DNA from: Chlamydiales bacterium
GTDB lineage: Bacteria; Chlamydiota; Chlamydiia; Chlamydiales; JARBTQ01
NCBI GenBank assembly: GCA_029240075.1
Contig: JARBTQ010000003.1
Location: 62,001-126,000 of the forward strand
DNA: 64,000 nucleotides
Direction: 5' to 3'
A program made the position numbers and the translations under genes. The notes under the pieces are model-generated. The model made no database searches. It was not told where the DNA came from and worked only from the letters and a program-made list of their open reading frames with translations. Positions 1-10,165 of this stretch are shown piece by piece (the stretch's first letter is position 1; every line of letters begins with the position of its first letter).

Positions 1-108
1 AAGCTATCTCTATCTAAATCGGTTATTAACATATCACCACTTGAAAGTCTTTGGGTTATTCAAAATTGTTCTAACAGGAAAAGTATTAGCTATCCCTAAG
101 TCATTAAA

Positions 109-148
109 AGCATAAGCTTCTCGTAACTCTCTTATGAGAAGGTATGCT
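109..148 (+). terminator. Hairpin (AGCATA..CTTCTC / GAGAAG..TATGCT), possible terminator of a gene upstream of the window
   Basis: Inverted repeat with two 6-bp arms separated by a small bulge; lies before the first ORF. Confidence 0.35.
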
Positions 149-288
149 GGGTAATACTTTACTTTGGATTAACATAGAAGATGGAATAATGACAAAAAGT
201 CTTTAATTTTTTAAAATTAAATTCATTTGTTTTGGTCGATTGTTCGTAAGCTTAAGTTCTTGATTTAAGATCGTATACGGGAGGTTTT

Positions 289-1104
289 ATGCCACAAGTT
301 GAAGTCAATTCTAGTATCTTTTTAGAGTATCAGATTTTCAATGAGCAATTACCTGAAACTATTCTATTCATTCATGGTTTAGGATCAACTGGACAGGATT
401 GGGAGCCGCAAGTTTCTCAGTTTAAATCAAACTATAGGATAGTTGTAGTTGATTTAAGAGGACATGGAAAGTCGAGCAAGCCTGAAGATCTCACTTATAC
501 AATTGAGGCCTTAGCAAACGACTGTTTCAAGCTTCTAATGCAATTAAGAGTAAACTCAAGCAATGTAGTAGGTCTTTCTTTAGGAGGATTTGTAGCTTTG
601 CAGCTAGCTATTGATTATCCCTATGCGGTTAAAAGCTTAGTTCTTATCAATTCTGCTGCCAATCTGAAACCCAGAACATGGAATGATCATTTGAAATTAG
701 GGCTACGACAGTTAATCACAAATCTCCCCATCCCTATGTCTATAACAGCACGCTTTATTGCTGCAAAGTTATTTTCACCTATAAATCAACAGGCCCAATA
801 TTCCCAAGCTGTTGAGCGGATCAGTGCTAATAATAGAGGAATTTATCAAAAAATGTTTCGAGCTGCATTGCAGTATGATGTACTCAAGCGCTTGCATGAA
901 ATTAAATGTCCTACGCTGATTATCGTTGGAGAAAAAGATCAAGTCTTACCTAATCGGTTTGCCTTAGAGCTTAAAGAGGAAATAAAAAATTCAAAGTATA
1001 TTAGTTTACCAGATGCAGGGCATGTTGCTAACATAGATTGTGCAGATAAAGTTAATGCCCTGATTCAAATGTTCCTTGTGGAACAAGAGACTAATCGATT
1101 TTGA
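289..1104 (+). CDS. Alpha/beta-fold hydrolase
   Basis: LFIHGLGSTG oxyanion region, VVDLRGHGKS, nucleophile elbow GLSLGG, C-terminal DAGHVANID. Confidence 0.9.
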   Translation: MPQVEVNSSIFLEYQIFNEQLPETILFIHGLGSTGQDWEPQVSQFKSNYRIVVVDLRGHGKSSKPEDLTYTIEALANDCFKLLMQLRVNSSNVVGLSLGGFVALQLAIDYPYAVKSLVLINSAANLKPRTWNDHLKLGLRQLITNLPIPMSITARFIAAKLFSPINQQAQYSQAVERISANNRGIYQKMFRAALQYDVLKRLHEIKCPTLIIVGEKDQVLPNRFALELKEEIKNSKYISLPDAGHVANIDCADKVNALIQMFLVEQETNRF

Positions 1105-2419
1105 ATATTTCTTTATGTTTAAAAGCTAGCAGAATAATCCCGATAGTATTGGGTATCGCTACAGGTAAAATTAAAAAGTCTACTACTGTCCATACGAACT
1201 TAACATCAGAAATACACCCTAAAAAGATTACAATAGCTGATAAAACATAATAAAATTTAACCCACCGATTATTAGTAACGTACAGAAAGCACTGACTCCC
1301 ATTGTATCCATTTCCCAGTATTGTTCCGTAAGCAAATAAGAAAGCAGATAGGATTAGGATTATAGGGCCTATTGTAGGGAAATGGCTATCAATTATTCCT
1401 GTCAGCATGGTGATATCAAATTTTGCTCCTGGTAATTTCCAAGCGCCGGTTACAAGTACTGTTAGACCAGATAAAAGGCATAATACTCCATTAGAATAAA
1501 CTGATATCATAGCAAGTATTCCTTGGTGGGTTGGGTTGCTCGTTTCTGCCATAGAATGAGCAAAGGTGGAGGTTCCAACTCCAGCTTCATTTGATTGAAA
1601 AGCTCGCGCTAAACCATATCGTAAGGCCTGTGTCAATCCAATCGCAGTTCCTGCGCCTAAAACGGCTTCAGGAGCCCATAATGATAACCACATTAATTTG
1701 AAAGAGGGAATAATTTGATCTGCATGGCAGCAGATGATCCAACTTGTTGCAGCTCCATAGATACAAAACATGATAGGGACCAGCATTTCATTGATACTGC
1801 CAATCCGTTTGATTCCCCCAATTAATATAAAAATCACGGTTAAAGCTAAAAAGGCCCCGGTTGCATAGCGTGAGATTCCGTAAGGTTCCAGCACCATACT
1901 AATAGTGTTTGATTGATTACTTGACCAGGCAACTAATAAGATAAAACCAGTATAAGCATAAATTTTGCCTAAGAAAGGGTGTAGCCCTACTGATAAATAT
2001 TGCATAGGGCCGCCCAGGACTCTTCCATCCGGTAATTTTTTTCTGTATGTAACAGCTAAGGCAACTTCTGTAAAGGTTGCAGCCGCTCCAAAGATCGTTG
2101 CTAAAATGAACCCTGCTAGTGCTCCTGGTCCTCCTAAACCCATAGCAATAATAGGTCCTACAATATTGCCTATTCCTATGGTTGTAGACATTGCAGTAAA
2201 TAAGGCTTTATGAGGAGGGATGGTGTCGTGCGTTGTAGCAGTTTGAGATCGGTTCAAAGCTGAGTAGAATAACATCTTTACCATGCTGGCCAAGGTTCTT
2301 ATCTGGATAAATCTCGACTTGAACGTTAAAATAATACTGCCAACAAGAATGAGGATAAAAGGGATAAATAACAATTTAGCGCTAGCTTCATACATAAGCT
2401 CAATAAGGTGACTGGTCAC
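1091..2419 (-). CDS. Sodium:alanine/glycine symporter family (AGCS) transporter
   Basis: 442-aa multi-TM protein with AGCS-like motifs (MSTTIGIGNIVGPIIAMGLGGPGALAG; GLARAFQSNEAGVGTSTFAHS); tail-to-tail overlap with the upstream ORF. Confidence 0.85.
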   Translation of the reverse strand: MTSHLIELMYEASAKLLFIPFILILVGSIILTFKSRFIQIRTLASMVKMLFYSALNRSQTATTHDTIPPHKALFTAMSTTIGIGNIVGPIIAMGLGGPGALAGFILATIFGAAATFTEVALAVTYRKKLPDGRVLGGPMQYLSVGLHPFLGKIYAYTGFILLVAWSSNQSNTISMVLEPYGISRYATGAFLALTVIFILIGGIKRIGSINEMLVPIMFCIYGAATSWIICCHADQIIPSFKLMWLSLWAPEAVLGAGTAIGLTQALRYGLARAFQSNEAGVGTSTFAHSMAETSNPTHQGILAMISVYSNGVLCLLSGLTVLVTGAWKLPGAKFDITMLTGIIDSHFPTIGPIILILSAFLFAYGTILGNGYNGSQCFLYVTNNRWVKFYYVLSAIVIFLGCISDVKFVWTVVDFLILPVAIPNTIGIILLAFKHKEIFKID

Positions 2420-2616
2420 AGTTTAAAAGCTCCTTATAATAGATAGTATAGTGGGAATGCTTGTAATTTTCAGGCAGTATAAGGTGAATCCTATTTTTAA
2501 GTTAGGAAATAATGATCGCAGTTATTCTTATGTAAACTGTGCAATAATAGAAAAAGTTTTAAAAAGAAAATTGATAAACTTATAATTTAAGCCTAGGCGT
2601 TTATCTTCTAGGCTGC

Positions 2617-3309
2617 TTAAGTTGTAGGGATAGTTAATTTTTGGCCAGCAACTATTTTGTCAGAGCCTAACTGGTTAGCTTGCTTTAACTGCTCTATAGT
2701 GACTCCATTCGCTTTAGCTATTTTTTCTAGAGAATCGCCCAACTTCACAGTATACTTTTTTTTATCAAGGTTTGTGGTATGAGTTGTTTTTGATGTAGAT
2801 CCATCTTCCTGTAGCAATCGCACTACAGAATCTATATTACTACGTAGCAGCTCAAGTTTTTGGTCCCTATCAGTAGATTGTGCTTCTAGTTGCTGCAATC
2901 GTTCACTGAATTGCTTGAAAATAACATTGCTAGATTCAAAATGAGATTTAAACTGCTTGAGGTCCTTTGCTATTCCCTCACAATTTTTATATAAAGAAGC
3001 TACTTGTTTTTCCAAATCAGCAAGCTTTACTTGTTGTAGTTTAATTTGGGAAGTAGTGAAGTCTTTCATCTGCAAAGATAGATGATCAATAGCTTTTTCC
3101 TGTGATTCTAGCTTATCATCAACCAGCTCTAATTCTGACTTGGTATATTGCATTTTGGAGTGAAGTTGGTCTAAATCAGTTTGAAGATTATCAACCGAAC
3201 TTTGTATTTGTTGAATCAAAGGACCTTCTGTAGAAGCTGTACTTGATGGGGTACAGCTTACCAAAACGTAGATAGAAAAAATTAAAATGATATAGACTAT
3301 TTTTTGCAT
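2617..3309 (-). CDS. Lipoprotein with coiled coil and C-terminal LysM domain (YbgF/NlpD-like)
   Basis: Lipobox LVSC, long coiled coil, LysM (YTVKLGDSLEKIAKANGVTIEQLKQANQLGSDKIVAGQKLTIP). Confidence 0.8.
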   Translation of the reverse strand: MQKIVYIILIFSIYVLVSCTPSSTASTEGPLIQQIQSSVDNLQTDLDQLHSKMQYTKSELELVDDKLESQEKAIDHLSLQMKDFTTSQIKLQQVKLADLEKQVASLYKNCEGIAKDLKQFKSHFESSNVIFKQFSERLQQLEAQSTDRDQKLELLRSNIDSVVRLLQEDGSTSKTTHTTNLDKKKYTVKLGDSLEKIAKANGVTIEQLKQANQLGSDKIVAGQKLTIPTT

Positions 3310-3312
3310 AAA

Positions 3313-4017
3313 CTATTTGAAGTAAAGTTTAAATTGAACCCTACGATTTTGTTGCCAATCTTGTGGCATGTGTCCTAAAGCAAGTGGGCGCTCTTTCCCA
3401 TAGGATATTGTGAAAAGTTTATTAACGTCCACACCTTCTTTAATTAACATTTCTCTAACAGCGTTACTACGACGAGCACCTAGAGATAGGTTATAAGCAG
3501 CAGAGGCTCTTTCATCACAGTGTCCCTCGATGAATATATACAAATTACTGTGAGATTTCATATATTTTGCAATCTTCTTGATAGTAGCATTATTTTCTTT
3601 GCCTCTTACAAAAAAATCATCCGTATCAAAATGGATGATTTGGAATGTGCTGGCTAAATCTACTTCCACAGGATCTCTAAACCCATCAATGCCCGGTAAA
3701 GTACTGCCTATGTCACCCGGAGTCTCTTGAGGTTGAGGATGGGTTCCCATATCTTCTGAAACTTCGCCATCTGGTTGGTACATATCATTGTCCCCTAAAG
3801 GAAGGTAATGATCTTGGTTAGGACCTTTTAGATCATCAGGACTATCAAATTGTCGTGAATCTCTATTATTGCCAGCTAGGGAACGGAGCCCGCGACCCAT
3901 ATATCGACCTGCTGACCGAGAATCCTCTAAAATCTCGCTTGAAGATCGCTTACAACCGCTAAGAGTGAGAGTCATTGCTAGTATTTTTATAAAAGTGCTA
4001 GAGGTAAATTTGTTCAT
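3313..4017 (-). CDS. pal: Peptidoglycan-associated lipoprotein, OmpA family
   Basis: Lipobox LSGC; OmpA/Pal core (IHFDTDDF..IFIEGHCDERASAAYNLSLGARRSNAVREMLIKEGVD). Confidence 0.88.
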   Translation of the reverse strand: MNKFTSSTFIKILAMTLTLSGCKRSSSEILEDSRSAGRYMGRGLRSLAGNNRDSRQFDSPDDLKGPNQDHYLPLGDNDMYQPDGEVSEDMGTHPQPQETPGDIGSTLPGIDGFRDPVEVDLASTFQIIHFDTDDFFVRGKENNATIKKIAKYMKSHSNLYIFIEGHCDERASAAYNLSLGARRSNAVREMLIKEGVDVNKLFTISYGKERPLALGHMPQDWQQNRRVQFKLYFK

Positions 4018-4396
4018 AGATCTCTCTGACTGTGAATGTTTAAATATATCTGTATTATGGACTATTTTTTATTAGTTGAAAAGGCTTCAACGTTCTTTTT
4101 AAAGTCTCTACGCAAAAAGTGTAATAACTATAATTATATTTCGTGCAAAAATTTGAATTTCCTTACTTTTTAGGCAGCATAAGTATTAATTCCCACTAAA
4201 AATTTAGAGATTTTTTGAAAAATAGAGAGCTTCAATAGGGGAACTTAATTATAATAAAAAAGTTTTATAAAGCAGCTTGGAAAATAATTCCTGAGAGCTT
4301 CATAAAACCTCTCCGGAGAAGAAGTTTGAAAGAGTTTAATTCTTAATCTTTCGCTTGAATGCGATCTCTACCCATACTACTGTTTTTCTATATTAT

Positions 4397-5536
4397 ATGA
4401 AAATATTTAGACAATATCATATTATCAAAATCTTGGAAGAGCAAGAAAAGCAAAATATGCCTTTAGATGCCTTCTTGAGCGACTATTTTAGAAAGCATAA
4501 AGCTATAGGTTCAAAAGACAGGACCTATATTTCAGACACAAGTTATGGAATCATACGTTGGAAGAGTTTGCTTGATTTTCTTTCAAGTTACCCCTCAAAT
4601 TGGGAAAAACGTGTTGAGCTATTTTGTCGTTATTCCTCAGTAGAGGAGCTTATGAATGATTACAAAACTCTTTCGATCCCTAATCATATAAAAGTTAGTT
4701 TTCCTGCTGAACTTTTTGATTTGATCGCTGCAAGCTATGGGGTAGAAGAAGCTATGAATCTTTGCCTAGTAAGTAATCAAGCTGCGCCAACTACAATTAG
4801 AGTTAATGTTTTAAAAATAGCACGTGATGCTCTTTTGAAAAAGTGGAAAGGACAATATGCTGTTAAACCTACTACACAATCTGCCGAAGGGATTGTTTTT
4901 GAAAAACGGCAAAATTTTCTAGGGATGGAAGAATTTAAGGCTGGTTATTTTGAGGTGCAAGATGAATGTAGCCAACTTGTAGCTCAGCATGTTAAGGCTT
5001 TACCAGGTCAGCATGTTTTAGACTACTGTGCAGGTTCAGGTGGAAAAACTTTGGCTATCGCGGTTCATATGAATAATTTAGGTCAAATTTACTTGCACGA
5101 TATCCGGCAATCAGCGTTACAACAAGCTAAATTAAGGTTAAAGAGGGCTGGAATTCAAAACGCACAAATATTTGCTTCAGGAAATCCACAGCTGAATAAG
5201 TTAAAGGGAAAAATGGATTGGGTGCTAGTCGATGTCCCTTGTTCTGGAACTGGAACTATGAGGCGTAATCCTGATATGAAGTGGAGATTTAGTGAATCTA
5301 TGCTGGAAAGTTTGGTAAAGCAGCAACAGGAGATATTTGAAAAAGGATTAGCATTTTTGAAGAAGACGGGTAAAATTGTATACGCGACTTGCAGCATTTT
5401 GCAGCAGGAGAATGAGGAACAGATTAAATTTTTCTTAAGTAAATATAATTTAGAGCTAGATGAGCCTCTATTCAAAGTATTACCTAAGCAACAGCATGGA
5501 GATGGCTTTTTTGCAGCTATTTTAAAGCAAAAATAG
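4397..5536 (+). CDS. RsmB/NOP family (Sun-like) RNA m5C methyltransferase
   Basis: DYCAGSGGKTLAIA SAM motif, VDVPCSGTGTMRRNPD and YATCSILQQENEEQ catalytic motifs; ATG at 4397 preferred over the track start at 4355. Confidence 0.88.
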   Translation: MKIFRQYHIIKILEEQEKQNMPLDAFLSDYFRKHKAIGSKDRTYISDTSYGIIRWKSLLDFLSSYPSNWEKRVELFCRYSSVEELMNDYKTLSIPNHIKVSFPAELFDLIAASYGVEEAMNLCLVSNQAAPTTIRVNVLKIARDALLKKWKGQYAVKPTTQSAEGIVFEKRQNFLGMEEFKAGYFEVQDECSQLVAQHVKALPGQHVLDYCAGSGGKTLAIAVHMNNLGQIYLHDIRQSALQQAKLRLKRAGIQNAQIFASGNPQLNKLKGKMDWVLVDVPCSGTGTMRRNPDMKWRFSESMLESLVKQQQEIFEKGLAFLKKTGKIVYATCSILQQENEEQIKFFLSKYNLELDEPLFKVLPKQQHGDGFFAAILKQK

Positions 5537-5547
5537 CTACAATAAAT

Positions 5548-6618
5548 TTATGCCTCCTTCCCAATTTCTAAATCTGCAATTAGAAAATGATGGTCAGAAG
5601 GAAGGGGGTATTTGTCAATATCGACAACAGAGCCATCCTGATCTCTATTTTGAAAGAAAGTAATACGATGCTCAGGATCCCAATTATCAGCCAAAACCCC
5701 TTCTTTTACAATTTTGCAGTTTTTAACAAACATCTGGTCTAATCTTGCGCCTGCGCCCCCTTTTGCAAAATGAGTATCCTCCTTATATCCAGGAAAGGTC
5801 CCATCAGGGCCTATATGAGATTCTGGCTGAGGATCTCGAATATCAATTCCAGTTCTTCGTAGCTCTCTATAAGCATCTTCTCCATCATATCTTTGATTAT
5901 CCTGATTAGGATAAAGATTAAAATCACCCATGGTAACGGTAGTAATATTTGGAGCGTTGATAGACTCGATAACATCTGCTAGTAGCTGAGCACTTCTGTA
6001 CCTGACTTGACACTTATTGCGTGTATTATGGTCGAAATGGGTATTGTAAACATAAATTAGCTGCTTTGTTTCCAAGTCTTGCAATTGAAAATTAACCACG
6101 ATCCGTGGAAAAATGCCTCCAAATCCTGGCTGGGGTTTAGACCGATCAGGTCCTTCATGAAGCCAAAAAGACTCTACATTTACTAGCTCAAAGCGATTGC
6201 AGTTATATAAAATAGAGATGAACTCTTCATTAGGCCTATAAGATGAATGAGTACTGTTTGAATTTTGAGAGGCGCTGGCAGAACAACCTACTAGGGAATA
6301 GTAATTTTCTTTAATCCAAAAATTTGTCCAATTAAGCAAGTCTATAGTCTGTCCTTGGTCTCCTTCCTGTAACCCAATAATATCGGGTTTATAATTAGCT
6401 AAAATACGCGAAATTTTTTTCTTTCGGATCTTCCAGTCGTAATTAAGATTATTACATGCTAGTAGCAAGTCGGCCTTCTGATATAAAATGTTAGCAGAGA
6501 CGATTCGTATTAGGTTATCTTCTTTTTCGAATGGATAACGTCGTGTATTTGCTATTTCAGGCCTATTGCAGCAATATGGCTGTTTTTTAGAAGCAGAAAG
6601 ATTTAAGCAATTCATCAT
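5548..6618 (-). CDS. Endonuclease/exonuclease/phosphatase (EEP) family protein
   Basis: IIGLQEGD, YNTHFDH, MGDFNLYP and SDHHFLIAD EEP motifs. Confidence 0.85.
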   Translation of the reverse strand: MMNCLNLSASKKQPYCCNRPEIANTRRYPFEKEDNLIRIVSANILYQKADLLLACNNLNYDWKIRKKKISRILANYKPDIIGLQEGDQGQTIDLLNWTNFWIKENYYSLVGCSASASQNSNSTHSSYRPNEEFISILYNCNRFELVNVESFWLHEGPDRSKPQPGFGGIFPRIVVNFQLQDLETKQLIYVYNTHFDHNTRNKCQVRYRSAQLLADVIESINAPNITTVTMGDFNLYPNQDNQRYDGEDAYRELRRTGIDIRDPQPESHIGPDGTFPGYKEDTHFAKGGAGARLDQMFVKNCKIVKEGVLADNWDPEHRITFFQNRDQDGSVVDIDKYPLPSDHHFLIADLEIGKEA

Positions 6619-7019
6619 ATTGCTCCTATGATTTTTATTATTCTAAATGTGAGTTCAATTAACATTATTGAGAAAAAAGCAAAAAAAAGTGACTTAATTA
6701 TAATACTTTTGCAATTTTATATTAAGCTTCCTACAGGCTTACTTTTCTAGAACGGCTGAAAATAGCACTATCAAGGCTTTAGAGTATAAAATTTTTCATT
6801 TAGAGTTAGTATTACAAACTTTACTACATGCGTATAAAGGGGAATAATAGTACATACCTAATGCCATTTAGGTATATTTCATACGAAAGGCATAGCAGTT
6901 CTATATAAAAAAGCTTCTAACAAAATAAATCAGCTCAAAATTCTTTAGCTGATTATATGGTTTGGAACCCAAAATAGAAAAGATATTAGACTTTTGTAAA
7001 AGATTACTTTGTAAAAAGT

Positions 7020-8282
7020 TTAATGAAAAAGATGCCCTAACTTAGCTTTTTTTGTCAATAAATAGCCTTGATTGTGTTCATGGGGCGCTAAAGAAATTGG
7101 GAATCTTCCTGTAACCTTTACACCATGCTCAATCAAACTATTAATTTTATGGGGGTTATTAGTAACTATTTTAATAGATTTAACTCCCAAGTGCTTTAGG
7201 ATGTAAGCTGCTATATGATATTTTCGATCATCAGCTTTGAAACCTAAATTCAGATTTGCATCTACAGTATCCAGGCCTTGGTCTTGTAGTTCATAAGCCT
7301 TCAATTTATTAGCTAAGCCTATTCCTCGCCCTTCATGACCCTTTATGTAAATGATAACTCCCAATCCTTGTTGCTCAATCGTTTCCATTGCTTTTTCTAA
7401 TTGTTGGCCACAATCACAGCGCAAGGATCCAAAAATATCCCCAGTCATGCATTCAGAATGAACTCTGACGAGTACGTCTTCACTATTCTGAAGTTGCCCC
7501 TTTACTAAAGCTATATGTTCAATACCATCAATTTGTGATTGGTAAGCATAAATTGTAAATTCACCGTATTTCGTAGGAAGCCTCGCTTCTGATAGAAGGT
7601 AGATACTATTTTCAGTTCTTAAGCGATAGGAAATAAGATCAGCTATGGAGATTATAGGTAGTTGATGTTGGGCTGCAAATTCTACTAAGTCTGGCAAGCG
7701 AGCCATTGAGCCATCATCTTTAGTAATTTCGCAAATGGCCCCTGCAGCTGAGTAACCTGCTAAAACAGCTAGATCTACAGCAGCTTCTGTATGTCCAGGT
7801 CTTTTAAGTACACCGCCAGCGCTATATTTCAAAGGAAAAATATGGCCTGGACGTGCGAAATCATTCTTTCTGCATGAAGGATTAGCTAGAGCATTTAGTG
7901 TTGCGGCTCGATCAGCAGCAGAAATTCCTGTTGTAGTTCCATGCAAATAATCTACAGAAATAGTAAATGCTGTTTTATGGGATTCATTATTATTTGCCAC
8001 CATTAATGGGAGATCAAGCTCATTTAGTCGACTTTCGTGCAGGGGAGCACAGATTACACCGCTAGTATATCTAGTCATAAATGCTATATTCTGAGGTGTT
8101 GCTCTTTGTGCTGGGATAATGAGATCTCCTTCGTTTTCTCTGTTGGCATCATCTACCACAACTACAAAATTTCCATTTTTCAAAGCATCAATGGCCTTTT
8201 CAATAGAAGCAAATGGAGAAGAATTTACATTTTCTATTTGTGTACCTATAGAGTCTTGTTTTTCTAAATTTAGTAGTTGCAC
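7020..8282 (-). CDS. ribBA: Bifunctional 3,4-dihydroxy-2-butanone-4-phosphate synthase / GTP cyclohydrolase II
   Basis: DDANRENEGDLIIPA (RibB); VRVHSECMTGDIFGSLRCDCGQQL and GHEGRGIGLANKLKAYELQDQGLDTVDAN (RibA). Confidence 0.95.
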   Translation of the reverse strand: MQLLNLEKQDSIGTQIENVNSSPFASIEKAIDALKNGNFVVVVDDANRENEGDLIIPAQRATPQNIAFMTRYTSGVICAPLHESRLNELDLPLMVANNNESHKTAFTISVDYLHGTTTGISAADRAATLNALANPSCRKNDFARPGHIFPLKYSAGGVLKRPGHTEAAVDLAVLAGYSAAGAICEITKDDGSMARLPDLVEFAAQHQLPIISIADLISYRLRTENSIYLLSEARLPTKYGEFTIYAYQSQIDGIEHIALVKGQLQNSEDVLVRVHSECMTGDIFGSLRCDCGQQLEKAMETIEQQGLGVIIYIKGHEGRGIGLANKLKAYELQDQGLDTVDANLNLGFKADDRKYHIAAYILKHLGVKSIKIVTNNPHKINSLIEHGVKVTGRFPISLAPHEHNQGYLLTKKAKLGHLFH

Positions 8283-8503
8283 GGATTTCTCACAATTTCT
8301 AGCTATTTATAGATAAGGCTTATACATAAATCGGATAGCAACAAGCGATTAATTCTCTGCAAAAGTTATTTTGCAAGCTATCTGTCATAGAGGCCCTTGT
8401 TACCATCTTTAAAAAAGAAAATCAATACAATTTAGACAAAAGAGAATGAGTAAGTATATAAGACTCATTATGTGAAAGGTGTAGCATGATATAAGCCATA
8501 CAA

Positions 8504-8539
8504 TAGATCTCTTGCAAAATCTATATTTGCAGAGATCTA
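8504..8539. repeat. Palindromic repeat TAGATCTCTTGCAAAATC..TTTGCAGAGATCTA
   Basis: Inverted repeat related to the start of the element at 27879-27950. Confidence 0.55.
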
Positions 8540-8619
8540 TCTGATAGCTAGTAAAATTATACAGGATGTTTAACTTATAAAAGTAACATTATGCTTTGAA
8601 CACAAAGAGATGCTGATAT

Positions 8620-10137
8620 TTAGCTGCCTTGGATGCTAACGAATAGGTTTTCTCCTTTTTGATTATCCCAAGCTGCTTTAGCCATTTCTGTTTGTTTTTT
8701 TGTTAATCCACCTAAGAATTCAATAGCATTCAAAAAGCGAGCTCTGGTGCGCTCTTTACCTAATAATTCCACAGAGGAGAATAGGGGAGGTCCCTGTAAT
8801 TTACCTGTTATTGAGCCAAATAGGATAGGCATAATTACTTTTTTGTGGTTGACACCTAAGAAGGCTGCTATGTCACGGGATGCTGTTTCAATTCCTGTAT
8901 GGCCCCAATCTTCATTAGCTTCCATATGCCATATAAGAAGTTGAAGAATAAGGCTAGTTTGTGCGGGGGAATTCCCTTTAGGGCACAATAGCTCGAAAGT
9001 ATATGGAAGATGATTTATGAAGAAGAAGGAACATAGTTCCATAAATTCCCCAAACGTCTTGATGCGGGCATGGCATAAAGGCATTAATTTCTGCATATAC
9101 TCATCATTAAAGGTCCATTGTTTGATGCGATCCCATAGTTGATCGGCTGGAATTTGATTAATGAGATACTGCTGATTGATCCAATCTAATTTTTGAACAT
9201 CAAATACAGCTCCAGAAACGCCAATACGTGTAGGGTCAAATTCTTGAATGATCTCATCAAGTGAATAAATTTCCCTATCATTAGGCATGCTATAGCCCAT
9301 AAGTGTCAAAAAGTTTACTAAAGCTTCTGCTAGGTAACCACTATCCCTATAATAGAAAATAGATGTAGGATTTCGTCTCTTTGAAAGCTTACGCCCATCT
9401 TTCCCTAGTAATAGAGGCATATGCATGAATGTTGGCGGAATCCAACCAAATGACTCATACAATAAAATATGTTTAGGAGTTGAACTGAGCCACTCGTCTC
9501 CGCGAATAACGTGCGTGATCTTCATTAAATAATCGTCTACAACATTCGCTAAGTGATAGGTTGGAAACCCGTCAGCTTTCATCAAAACCTGATCATCAAT
9601 GTCTGCCCATGGGAAAACACAACGCCCTTTAATCGCATCTTCGACTACACACTCACCAGTTAAAGGTACTTTTAAACGGATAACATAGGGCTTACCCGCC
9701 GCTTCGTATGCTTGTATTTCTTCCGCCGACAAATTGCGATAGCGCCTATCGTAGCCTTGACGTCCCCCTTGCTTTGCAGCAATTTCACGCATTTCAGCTA
9801 ATTCTTCATGAGTCGCAAAGCATTTATAAGCTTTACCATTATCTAATAGCTTTTGACAATACTCTTTATAGATATGTAGACGATCTGATTGTCTATAAGG
9901 GCCGTAAGGACCTCCAATATCGGGGCCTTCATCCCAATTAATACCAGTCCAGCTCAGTGCTTTATAAATATTTTGTTCATATTCTGGCCTGGAGCGAGTT
10001 TGGTCAGTATCTTCAATGCGAAGGATAAATTGTCCTTGGTGTCTACGAGCAAAGATAAGATTAAATAAAGCTATATACGCGGTTCCTACATGAGGGTCCC
10101 CTGTTGGTGAGGGTGCTATACGTACGCGAACAGTCAT
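8620..10137 (-). CDS. gltX: Glutamate--tRNA ligase
   Basis: [21 protein letters not shown] (HIGH motif) and [10 protein letters not shown] (KMSKS motif). Confidence 0.95.
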   Translation of the reverse strand: MTVRVRIAPSPTGDPHVGTAYIALFNLIFARRHQGQFILRIEDTDQTRSRPEYEQNIYKALSWTGINWDEGPDIGGPYGPYRQSDRLHIYKEYCQKLLDNGKAYKCFATHEELAEMREIAAKQGGRQGYDRRYRNLSAEEIQAYEAAGKPYVIRLKVPLTGECVVEDAIKGRCVFPWADIDDQVLMKADGFPTYHLANVVDDYLMKITHVIRGDEWLSSTPKHILLYESFGWIPPTFMHMPLLLGKDGRKLSKRRNPTSIFYYRDSGYLAEALVNFLTLMGYSMPNDREIYSLDEIIQEFDPTRIGVSGAVFDVQKLDWINQQYLINQIPADQLWDRIKQWTFNDEYMQKLMPLCHARIKTFGEFMELCSFFFINHLPYTFELLCPKGNSPAQTSLILQLLIWHMEANEDWGHTGIETASRDIAAFLGVNHKKVIMPILFGSITGKLQGPPLFSSVELLGKERTRARFLNAIEFLGGLTKKQTEMAKAAWDNQKGENLFVSIQGS

Positions 10138-10165
10138 GCTAACTAGTTTCCTTTTTATCTAAATT

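Noticed and set aside
1965-2213. 82-aa + strand ORF inside the AGCS transporter gene
   Set aside because: Antisense to a clearly coding ORF; no motif
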